Part shown: positions 1 to 8,251 of the stretch, in pieces
Layout of the letters: each line of letters starts with the position of its first letter
Position numbering within the stretch: the stretch's first letter is position 1
Origin: Candidatus Chryseopegocella kryptomonas
GTDB lineage: Bacteria; Bacteroidota; Ignavibacteria; Kryptoniales; Kryptoniaceae
Assembly: GCF_001536065.1 (NCBI RefSeq)
Contig: NZ_CZVW01000002.1
Span: 1 to 64,000, forward strand
Reading direction: 5' to 3'
Length of the DNA: 64,000 nucleotides
Made by a program: the position numbers and the translations under genes
The notes under the pieces: model-generated
Told to the model about the DNA's origin: nothing
Databases searched by the model: none
Seen by the model: only the letters and a program-made list of their open reading frames with translations

Positions 1-47
1 ATTAACAATCTCGCCTGCGCCTCTTGTATTAATCTTAAAGTAAATCA

Positions 48-270
48 TAACACCTATAATATACAAGGGATTGAAACTGGCTTTACCTATAGTTTTATTT
101 TAACATTTTTCACTGTGTGAATTGAACCTGTGAGGGATTGAAACACAGTTATGGTGTATCCATTATAATCTTCATCAATTGTGTGAATTGAACCTGTGAG
201 GGATTGAAACTTTATAATTTCAAATTTATTTTCCTTATAGTGCTTATGTGTGAATTGAACCTGTGAGGGA
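48..270 (+). CRISPR. Short degenerate CRISPR array (2 intact repeats, 2 damaged)
   Basis: Two identical 30-base repeats lie at 115-144 and 181-210. They begin GTGTGAATTG and end GGGATTGAAAC. A left repeat at 48-77 keeps only its last 11-12 bases. A right repeat at 248-270 keeps its first 22-23 bases and then diverges; GATTGAA reappears at 281-287 after about 11 unrelated bases. Spacers are 78-114 (37 bases), 145-180 (36) and 211-247 (37). The ATTGAAAC end matches the crRNA 5' tag known from type I-B and type III arrays, so the array reads on the + strand. No cas gene lies in the window and no AT-rich leader could be picked out. No further repeat is visible in positions 1-47. It looks like an orphan remnant. 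Confidence 0.9.
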
Positions 271-462
271 CCAAAGTAGCGATTGAAGTAAAGATTCCAA
301 AATTAAGTTTAATTTTCACGCTTCTAAAATTCTCGCATTAATGGCTAATTCAAAGAGAAAAGATACAGGGGGACAAGTCAAAAAATGTAAATTAGGAACA
401 AATTCAACTCGCCACTTGTTTTTTCTTTTGGTTAAACGGGAGAACAAAATTCATCTACAACC

Positions 463-1259
463 ATGAACACAAAAAACTAAACCGCCGAAATTTTCTTAAA
501 ATAACTGGCTTAATCTCCCTTTCTCCACTCCTTAACTCATGCTCAAACCCTGTTATCTCTTCAATCTTTGACAGAGCAACAAAATATCAGCCTAAACCTA
601 AAGTTGACATCTTGATTGAAGGGAACACTCAAAACATCGCCACAACTATCAGAGGGAAATACCAAATTTTAAAATCAATTGCAGAAAATCCTGGGAAAGA
701 GCTTAAAATCGGATACGAATCACCCTCTGGTTACGGAATCTTGCGAATATCTTTCGTAAAAGATAATCTTGCATCTTATCCGCATCTTAAAATCATAAAC
801 GAAAGAACGGGCGAGATTGCAAACATTCTTTGGGGAATGGATGGAATTTATCCGTCAATTAAATTCGTTGATTCAAAAGGGAAGACGATAACAAAGAATG
901 GATATGAACTTGAATTTCCTCTCAAACTTAAAAATCTTCCATCAACTAATTCAACTCTTTCTGCAAGGGACTGGCTTTTGATTGGGTTGAAAGTTTTTGC
1001 GGTTGCACTTGCCATTTGGCTTGGACTTTCAATTTCAAAACTTGTCATTTCAGCGCTTTCATTCCTTGCTTTCAATGCACTTGTAATTGGACTTTTGATA
1101 GTTAGTTTAAGCGTTGTAATCCCACTTGTCAAATGGATTCTTGATGTAATGGGTATAACTTTTGATGATGTCATATCAATTTTTGAGCAGACAATTGATT
1201 TAATCGTTTCAACTCTTTTAAGTATAGTTGACTACTTAACAAATTATTTTAAAAAGTAA
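463..1259 (+). pseudogene. Tat-type lipoprotein with C-terminal membrane segment, frameshifted at an A-run
   Basis: A frame is open from about 396 to 1259 but has no ATG or GTG and no TTG before 612. Its 5' part encodes a convincing twin-arginine signal (NRRNFLK) followed by a lipobox-like LLNSC. The only ATG near it is at 463, in another frame: ATG AAC ACA AAA AAC TAA. Positions 471-477 (AAAAAAC, phased A AAA AAC) are a canonical -1 slip site, and a -1 shift joins MNTKN to LNRRNFLK. A lost A in the run would explain it equally well. The mature part has about 100 soluble residues, then strongly hydrophobic stretches (LLIGLKVFAVALAIWLGL and after). I recognise no family. If the shift is not productive, a TTG at 612 would give a 215-residue protein without signal. 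The Shine-Dalgarno site before 463 is weak. Confidence 0.6.
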
Positions 1260-1533
1260 ATTCTCCAAGAAAGGGCTTGTTTATACAATCAATCCTGCTC
1301 TTTATGTTTAATAGGGATTGGAATCAATGGGGCGCGTAAAAAGCAAAATTCCTCTTGACTTTACTATCCAAAATTTTTAACTTACAAACAAAAATTTTCG
1401 GAGTTTATTTGGGAGATAAGGTAGAGCAAAAATATAAATTGATTTTGCATATGCTTGTTTTAAAGATTTTTTATTGCTTGTAGCCCTTCATCTTAATGTT
1501 TATCCATTATCGGATAACAAAAAAGGCAGGTCT

Positions 1534-4500
1534 ATGTCAAAGCGGGATAGTTTTGATTTAACATTTATTACAAACGAAAATGGAAAAACCCTCAAAGACA
1601 GGTTCATTGAACTAATAAAAGATTGTCAAACATTTGACTGCATAGTCGCTTACTTCAAAGTCACGGGGTTCTACCAAATTTATAAAGCTCTTGAAAATAC
1701 ACAGAAAATGAGAATTTTGGTCGGAATTGGAACAGATAAAGAAACATTTGATTTAATTGAATCCACAAGAGAAAATAATCTCTTTTCCCATCCCGAAACA
1801 AAAGAGCAAATAAGCAAAATTATACAAGAAGAGTTTGAATTCTCAGAAGATAAAAAAGAATCAGAAGAAGGAGTTCTGAAATTTATTGAATGGATAAAAC
1901 ATGGAAAGATAGAAATAAGAGCTTATCCTAATAAACACCTTCACGCAAAAGTATATATTATGACATTTAAGGAAGGTGATAGAGATGTCGGAAGAGTGAT
2001 AACAGGCTCAAGTAATTTTACATATTCAGGACTTGTTGATAATCTTGAATTTAATGTTGAACTGAAAAATAGGGCTGATTATGAGTTTGCAAAACAAAAA
2101 TTTGAGGAACTTTGGGAAAAATCTGTTGATATATCAAAAAAATATGTTGAAACAATAAATGAAAAGACATATATCAATTCAAGTATTACTCCCTACGAAC
2201 TTTACCTGAAATTCTTGTATGAGTATTTTAAAGATGAGCTATCAAGACACGATAAAGTTTATTTAAAGTATTTACCTTCAAATTTTAAACGGCTTGAATA
2301 TCAAGAACAGGCAGTTCTGAATGCGAAGAAAACCCTTGAAGAATACGGTGGTGTTTTCCTTTCTGATGTTGTTGGATTAGGAAAAACTTACATTGCAGCT
2401 ATGCTCGTAAATCAACTTGATGATGGGAGAACTATCGTTATTGCTCCGCCTTCACTTCTCAACAAAAATAATCCGGGTTCTTGGCCCAATGTATTTGATG
2501 AGTTTCGCATAAATGCCGAATTTATTTCCATAGGCAAACTAGAAGATGCACAGAGATATATTGAAAAATATGAAAATACAGATTATCCCGTTAAAAACAT
2601 CGTTATTGATGAAGCCCATAGGTTCAGAAATGAACTTACTATAAGTTATGAAAAACTGGCTCAAATATGCAGAGGCAAAAGGGTTATTCTCGTTTCAGCA
2701 ACACCATACAACAACTCCCCAAAAGATATAATCTCGCTTCTAAAACTCTTTCAAAATCCGAGAAAAAGCACAATTCCCGGACTTCCCGATCTTGAAGGTT
2801 TCTTCACAAAACTTCAAAATCAAATTGAAACTAACAGGCATGAAGATTACAACGTTTTTCTTGAGACAACCAAAAGAGTTGCAAGATTGATCAGAGAAAG
2901 GGTTTTAAAATATCTGATGGTAAGAAGAACAAGAAAAGAGATTGAAAAGTATTTTGCAGATGATTTGAGGAAAAATAATATAAAATTTCCAGAAGTTGAA
3001 GACCCAAAGCCATTTTACTATGAACTGAATGAGCAAGAGGATGAAATTTTTATGGAAACTGTTAAGCTCTTAACACGAAAACTCACTTATGCCCGATATA
3101 TGCCCTTGCTTTACTTAGAAAAACCAATCACACCCCTTATTGAGCAATCTCAACGCAATATGGGTGGTTTTATGAAGGTTCTTCTTGTAAAACGACTTGA
3201 AAGTAGTTTCTACGCTTTCAAAAATAGCATTGAAAGGTTTATTCGTTCCTACGAACTATTCATTAGAGCCTACAAAGAAAATCAAAGTGTCTATATCAGT
3301 AAAGATTATATAAATAAAATCTTTGAGCTTCTTGAAAGAGGTGACGATGCGGAAATTCAGAGATTAATTGACGAAGGAAAAGCTGAAAAATATAACGCAT
3401 CAGATTTTAGAGAAGATTTCATAAAAGATTTAGAAAACGATTTTGAAACTCTAAAACGAATAAAAGAAATGTGGGATTCAATCAATAGAGACCCAAAACT
3501 TGAAAAACTCCTTTATGAACTTGAAAAAAATCCAATACTCAAAGATAAAAAAATTGTCATCTTCACAGAGTCAAAAGAAACCGCTGAATATCTAACTGAA
3601 AATATAAACAAAAAATTCGGCAGAATTTCTCTGCTCTTTCACGGCTCATCCCCCGAAAGCGTAAAAGATGAAGTTATTGAAAACTTTGATGCAAGAGCAA
3701 GAAATAAAAAAGATGATTATAGAATTCTCGTCTCAACCGAGGTTCTATCAGAAGGTGTAAATCTCCACAGGTCTAATGTTGTGATTAACTACGATATACC
3801 TTGGAACCCAACAAGACTTATGCAAAGAGTTGGTAGAATAAACCGTATAGATACTCCTCATGATAGAATTTACACTTTTAATTTCTTTCCGACAAAGCAG
3901 GCTGATTCGGAAATTGAACTTACAAAAATAGCTCGTTCAAAAATAACTGCGTTCTTAACTTTGCTTGGTGCTGATTCTGCAATTTTAACAGAAGGAGAAC
4001 CCGTAGCATCTCACGAACTATTTGATAAACTTCTTTCAAAGAAAACCATTCTTCAAGATGAAGAAGAAGAGAGCGAATTGAAATATCTCAAAATTATTGA
4101 AGATATAAGAGATAATAATCCGAAACTTTTTGAAAAGATAGAACGACTTCCTAAAAAAGCTCGTTCGTCAAAGCTTTTCAAAGATGAATATAAAAACTAT
4201 GACATAAACCCCGCTTCGCTCCTTACATTTTTCAGGAAAGGAAAACTTATGAAATTCTTTCTATCAGATAAAGAAAGAACCGTTGAACTTGATTTTCTAA
4301 CAGCTGCAAAAATACTTGAAAGCCAACCCGATGAAGAAAGAGAAAACCTTCCGCTTGATGAATACTATGAACTGCTTGATAAAAACAAAACTCAATTTTA
4401 CAATTCAACTATTGATGAACTTGGTGAATTACAGGGAAAAAAGGGAAGAAGCACTGAAAAAGAACTTATTAAAATTTTGAAAGCTCTGCTGAAATTAGAA

Positions 4501-4764
4501 AATCTCACCGAAGATCAGGAAGATTACCTTAAAAGCGTCATATCACAACTTGAAAAAGGTGCTATACCTAAAAAAACGGCTCAGAGAATTATGAGAGAAA
4601 TCCAAAAATTAAAAGAACCCAAAAGAATAAATGAAAACCCATACGAAGTCATAGCTGTTTTGAAAAAATCAATAGATCCGTTGTTTCTTAGAGGACATCT
4701 TGCAGAATTTTACTCGGAGTATGAACAAAAAAGAGAAGTGATATTATCTTTATATTTAAAATAA
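1534..4764 (+). CDS. PLD-domain SNF2-family helicase, candidate HmaA-like defence helicase
   Basis: Protein of about 1076 residues. The N-terminal third carries a phospholipase-D-like domain with the HxK motif (HLHAKVY, His137/Lys139) followed by GSSNFTYSG. Then comes an SF2/SNF2 helicase: Walker A VGLGKTY (Lys284), DEAH box (359-362), motif III SATPYNN, and C-lobe motifs SEGVNLHRSN and RLMQRVGRINR. The C-terminal 250 residues are charged and unassigned. I chose ATG 1534, after an AAGGCAGG-like site, rather than the upstream TTG at 1474. It is the first gene of a helicase-methylase-ATPase set, with 18 bases to the methylase. PLD-helicases of this build occur in several restriction-like phage defence systems. 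Nuclease activity of the PLD part is uncertain because only one HxK is obvious. Confidence 0.88.
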   Translation: MSKRDSFDLTFITNENGKTLKDRFIELIKDCQTFDCIVAYFKVTGFYQIYKALENTQKMRILVGIGTDKETFDLIESTRENNLFSHPETKEQISKIIQEEFEFSEDKKESEEGVLKFIEWIKHGKIEIRAYPNKHLHAKVYIMTFKEGDRDVGRVITGSSNFTYSGLVDNLEFNVELKNRADYEFAKQKFEELWEKSVDISKKYVETINEKTYINSSITPYELYLKFLYEYFKDELSRHDKVYLKYLPSNFKRLEYQEQAVLNAKKTLEEYGGVFLSDVVGLGKTYIAAMLVNQLDDGRTIVIAPPSLLNKNNPGSWPNVFDEFRINAEFISIGKLEDAQRYIEKYENTDYPVKNIVIDEAHRFRNELTISYEKLAQICRGKRVILVSATPYNNSPKDIISLLKLFQNPRKSTIPGLPDLEGFFTKLQNQIETNRHEDYNVFLETTKRVARLIRERVLKYLMVRRTRKEIEKYFADDLRKNNIKFPEVEDPKPFYYELNEQEDEIFMETVKLLTRKLTYARYMPLLYLEKPITPLIEQSQRNMGGFMKVLLVKRLESSFYAFKNSIERFIRSYELFIRAYKENQSVYISKDYINKIFELLERGDDAEIQRLIDEGKAEKYNASDFREDFIKDLENDFETLKRIKEMWDSINRDPKLEKLLYELEKNPILKDKKIVIFTESKETAEYLTENINKKFGRISLLFHGSSPESVKDEVIENFDARARNKKDDYRILVSTEVLSEGVNLHRSNVVINYDIPWNPTRLMQRVGRINRIDTPHDRIYTFNFFPTKQADSEIELTKIARSKITAFLTLLGADSAILTEGEPVASHELFDKLLSKKTILQDEEEESELKYLKIIEDIRDNNPKLFEKIERLPKKARSSKLFKDEYKNYDINPASLLTFFRKGKLMKFFLSDKERTVELDFLTAAKILESQPDEERENLPLDEYYELLDKNKTQFYNSTIDELGELQGKKGRSTEKELIKILKALLKLENLTEDQEDYLKSVISQLEKGAIPKKTAQRIMREIQKLKEPKRINENPYEVIAVLKKSIDPLFLRGHLAEFYSEYEQKREVILSLYLK

Positions 4765-4782
4765 AAAAATTTGGAGGGAAAA

Positions 4783-7434
4783 ATGAATAGGGGACAAGCG
4801 AAAAGATTAATAATTGAAACATTTGAAAATCCGTTCAATAAAGAAAAATTTGTAAAGTTTATTTCAAATTTACTGAAAAGCTATGATAGGGGAAAGGCGC
4901 TCTCTCCAAGAAATGGAATTCAGGGGGTGACAGAAAAATATATTGATTTTATAGTTTCATGGGAAAGAATTGGTAGGTATGAGGTTGATGACAAAAAAAT
5001 AGATATTTTGATAGTTAAGTTGAAAAAGGGAATTTCGTTATATCGTGCTCGCTCCGCTCAGAGAAATTTCATTGCCAACTATCTAAAAGGAAAGTTAGGA
5101 ACAAATACTGTAAAAGACGCAGCATTGGTTGCATTCTATTCAGATGATTCCGAAGATTGGCGTTTCTCTCTTGTTAAATTGGAATATCGTTTTGGAAAAA
5201 CCCCATCAGGTAGAATTAAAGCAGAAGAAGAATTTACACCGGCAAAAAGATGGTCATTTTTAGTTGGTAAAAATGAAAAAAGCCATACAGCCCAAAGCAG
5301 ATTCTTGCCTATACTTGAGAATGATGATTGGAGACCAACCCTTGAAGATTTAGAAAAAGCTTTTGATGTTGAAGTCGTAACAGAAGAATTCTTTAAAAAA
5401 TACAGAGACTTGTTTATAAGAACGAAGCTTGAACTTGATGAAATTGTAGAAAATAACCAAAGGGTTAAGCAGGAGTTTCAGAATAAAAACATCAATACAG
5501 TTGACTTTGCTAAGAAACTTCTCGGTCAAATTGTTTTCTTATACTTTCTTCAAAAGAAAGGCTGGTTTGGTGTTGAAAAAGGGAAACCATGGGGAACAGG
5601 ACCAAAAGATTTTATAAGAAGATTATTCAACAAAGAATTTGGAAATTACAAAAACTTTTACAACGATATCCTTGAACCTTTATTTTATGAAGCATTAAGA
5701 ACTGATAGAAGTGCAGATGACCATTATTACAGCAGATTTAATTGCAAAATTCCATTTCTAAACGGTGGTCTTTTTGACCCACTAAACAATTTTGATTGGG
5801 TAAATGTGGATATACTTTTACCAAACGAACTTTTCTCAAATAAAAACAGAACAAAAGAAGGTGATATTGGAGATGGAATTCTTGATGTATTTGATAGATA
5901 TAACTTTACCGTAAGTGAAGAAGAACCGCTTGAAAAAGAAGTAGCTCTTGACCCAGAGCTTCTTGGAAAAATCTACGAAAAGCTAAATGCTATAAGACCA
6001 GATAACTTTGATGAATATCTTAAAGTTTTAAAATCAGGCAAAAAAGGAGAAGAGATGAAATTTAACAAAGAGTATGGGGTTTATTATACACCAAGAGAAA
6101 TTGTTCATTACATGTGTCAGGAGAGCTTGATAAATTATCTTGAAACGGAACTTTCTGGAAAAGTTCAAAGAAAAGACATTGAGGAGTTTGTAAGATATTC
6201 AGATTTGATTTTAGAGCACGAGAGAATGGCTAATGAAAAGAGAGAAAAAATTGAAAGAGGAGAGCAGAAGGAGACAAAATACGAACATAAAATGCCAGAA
6301 AGCATTATTCAAAATGCAAAACTGATTGATAAACTCCTTGGTGATCTAAAAACTTGTGACCCCGCAGTTGGCTCTGGTGCTTTTCCAATAGGTATGATGC
6401 ATGAGATTGTGAAATTAAGACAATTGCTCTCGGTTTATCTTAACAAATCAATTAACACTTATGACCTAAAACGCCATTGCATAGAAAACTCTCTCTATGG
6501 AGTAGATATTGATCCTGGAGCTGTTGAAATTTGCAAATTAAGGTTCTGGCTTTCGTTGATTGTAGATGAAGAAGACTTTTATAACATAAAACCACTTCCA
6601 AACCTTGATTATAAGGTTGTTTGTGGAGATTCGCTTTTAGGGTTACCCGAAAATATTTTCCCAAATGATGCAATTAGCCGTCAAATAGAGGAAAAGAAAA
6701 AAATTCTCTTTTCTACCACTGTTCCAGCAGATAAACAAAAAATTAAAAGGGAGATTGAGGAATTATTTGTTCAACAAATAAAATTTATGCAACAGTTTAA
6801 CCCTGAGATAATAGATATAAGTTTTGATTTCAGAATACATTTTTCAGAGATATTTCGCGAACCTAGAAATGGCTTTGACATTTTAATTGCAAACCCGCCG
6901 TATGTGAGACAGGAAAGAATAAAACATCTAAAACCACAGCTCCAAAAATTTTTCCCTGACTTCTACAATTCAACATCCGACTATTATACTTATTTTTACA
7001 AAAAATCTTATAATATTTTGCGAAATAGAGGGATACTTTGCTTTATCTCAAGCAATAAATGGATGAGAGCAAAGTATGGAGAGAAACTAAGAAAACTTTT
7101 AAAAGAAAAAACAAAAATAAAAGAACTTATTGATTTTTCTGGCTATAAGGTCTTTGAGCAAACCGTTGATACAAATATAATTATTTTTCAGAAAGAAGAA
7201 CCGGAGAGAAACCATGCTTTATATTTTGTAAATGTCAAAAGCGATGTGGATGATGTAATAAGCTATATTCAGAATAATAAACAAATCATCTTACAGCAAA
7301 AACTCTCCGATAACGCATGGACTCTGGCAGAAGACGAGGTCCTGGCACTTAAAGAAAAGATTGAAAAAAATAGGCAAACCTTTGAAATATTGGAATGTGA
7401 AAATTTACCGTGGAGTTTTAACTGGCTACAATGA
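4783..7434 (+). CDS. Eco57I-type N6-adenine DNA methylase, N-terminal part (frameshifted)
   Basis: This holds the N-terminal domain and catalytic core of a BREX PglX/type IIG-like adenine methylase. Motif I reads DPAVGSGAF (Asp526) and motif IV reads NPPY (Asn704). The N-terminal region includes DKKIDILIVKL, which could be a decayed PD-(D/E)XK fold, but I cannot show a nuclease. ATG 4783 follows a strong GGAGGG at 4773-4778; the TTG at 4771 overlaps that site. After a run of seven A at 7364-7370 the frame drifts (KNRQTFEILE) and stops at 7434. The homologous continuation (KKIGKPLKYWNVKIYRG) is in the +1 frame. With six A the gene would run unbroken from 4783 to 8251, about 1155 residues. The target-recognition part is therefore missing from this frame. 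Confidence 0.85.
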   Translation: MNRGQAKRLIIETFENPFNKEKFVKFISNLLKSYDRGKALSPRNGIQGVTEKYIDFIVSWERIGRYEVDDKKIDILIVKLKKGISLYRARSAQRNFIANYLKGKLGTNTVKDAALVAFYSDDSEDWRFSLVKLEYRFGKTPSGRIKAEEEFTPAKRWSFLVGKNEKSHTAQSRFLPILENDDWRPTLEDLEKAFDVEVVTEEFFKKYRDLFIRTKLELDEIVENNQRVKQEFQNKNINTVDFAKKLLGQIVFLYFLQKKGWFGVEKGKPWGTGPKDFIRRLFNKEFGNYKNFYNDILEPLFYEALRTDRSADDHYYSRFNCKIPFLNGGLFDPLNNFDWVNVDILLPNELFSNKNRTKEGDIGDGILDVFDRYNFTVSEEEPLEKEVALDPELLGKIYEKLNAIRPDNFDEYLKVLKSGKKGEEMKFNKEYGVYYTPREIVHYMCQESLINYLETELSGKVQRKDIEEFVRYSDLILEHERMANEKREKIERGEQKETKYEHKMPESIIQNAKLIDKLLGDLKTCDPAVGSGAFPIGMMHEIVKLRQLLSVYLNKSINTYDLKRHCIENSLYGVDIDPGAVEICKLRFWLSLIVDEEDFYNIKPLPNLDYKVVCGDSLLGLPENIFPNDAISRQIEEKKKILFSTTVPADKQKIKREIEELFVQQIKFMQQFNPEIIDISFDFRIHFSEIFREPRNGFDILIANPPYVRQERIKHLKPQLQKFFPDFYNSTSDYYTYFYKKSYNILRNRGILCFISSNKWMRAKYGEKLRKLLKEKTKIKELIDFSGYKVFEQTVDTNIIIFQKEEPERNHALYFVNVKSDVDDVISYIQNNKQIILQQKLSDNAWTLAEDEVLALKEKIEKNRQTFEILECENLPWSFNWLQ

Positions 7435-8251
7435 GGCATTTATCATTGATACAGAGACAAGAAACAGAATTTTGGCAAACTGCAGGACAGAAGAAGAAAG
7501 AAAAAGGACAGAAGAAATTATTAAGCCAGTTTTGAGAGGTAGAGATATTGAAAAGTGGAGATATAATTGGGCAGGGTTGTGGTTGATTAAAATTGAATCT
7601 GGTTGGACAAATAAAAATCGTGGAAAAGTAAAGCCAGAAGAATTTTTCAAAAAGATGTTTCCCAGTATTTATCAACATCTAATTTCATTTGCCAATAAAG
7701 AAATTGAAGACAGAAGAAAAGGACTTTTAAATCGTGATGACCAAGGAGATTATTGGTGGGAATTGCGAGATTGTGATTACTACCCCGAGTTTGAAAAGGA
7801 AAAGATTGTGTGGCAACATGTAAGTGGTAGATATCCTTTTGCATATGTAAGCAAAGGTATTTATCTGAATAATGCTCTATTTATGATAACTCACAATAGA
7901 GGAAACACAATGGAGTTAAAGCTTATATTAGCTATTTTGAATAGCAAATTGGGTGATTACCTTCTAATGACTTTTTCAAGATTATCAACAATAGGAAAAT
8001 ACGCATATGGTGCAAAAGATGCTATTGAAAAAATCCCCATCCACCCCATCACCCCTCAAAACCAGCACATAGTCAAAAAAATAGAATCTCTTGTTTCCCA
8101 AATCCTCTCCCTCACCCAATCTTCTGATTACGAAACAAACCAACAGAAGCAGGCAAAAGTGAAAGCACTTGAAAGACAAATTGACCATCTTGTATATAAA
8201 CTTTATAATTTAACAGAGGAAGAGATTAAAATTATAGAAGGAGAAATATGA
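7361..8251 (+). CDS. Eco57I-type N6-adenine DNA methylase, C-terminal specificity part (frameshifted)
   Basis: This is the downstream part of the methylase that begins at 4783, read in the next frame from the A7 tract. It starts KKIGKPLKYWNVKIYRG and continues VLTGYNEAFIID, the usual join between the catalytic core and the TaqI-like target-recognition domain in this family. It continues through the expected C-terminal block with LNSKLGDYLLMTFSRLS and ends in a short coiled segment. The nominal TTG at 7361 is only the edge of the open frame and has no ribosome site, so independent translation is doubtful. The last four bases overlap the start of the ATPase gene (ATGA), which implies one operon and translational coupling if the frame is restored. 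Confidence 0.8.
   Translation: MKKIGKPLKYWNVKIYRGVLTGYNEAFIIDTETRNRILANCRTEEERKRTEEIIKPVLRGRDIEKWRYNWAGLWLIKIESGWTNKNRGKVKPEEFFKKMFPSIYQHLISFANKEIEDRRKGLLNRDDQGDYWWELRDCDYYPEFEKEKIVWQHVSGRYPFAYVSKGIYLNNALFMITHNRGNTMELKLILAILNSKLGDYLLMTFSRLSTIGKYAYGAKDAIEKIPIHPITPQNQHIVKKIESLVSQILSLTQSSDYETNQQKQAKVKALERQIDHLVYKLYNLTEEEIKIIEGEI

Noticed and set aside
1-47. Possible further CRISPR repeat at the left window edge.
   Set aside because: At the expected repeat-plus-spacer distance the sequence does not match the repeat end.
848-1174. Minus-strand open frame of 108 residues.
   Set aside because: It is antisense to the lipoprotein gene, low in complexity (Ser/Ile rich), and has no ribosome site.
1313-1326. 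GGGATTGGAATC resembling the end of the CRISPR repeat.
   Set aside because: Only a partial match of about 10 bases, no repeat body, and the wrong distance from the array; taken as chance.
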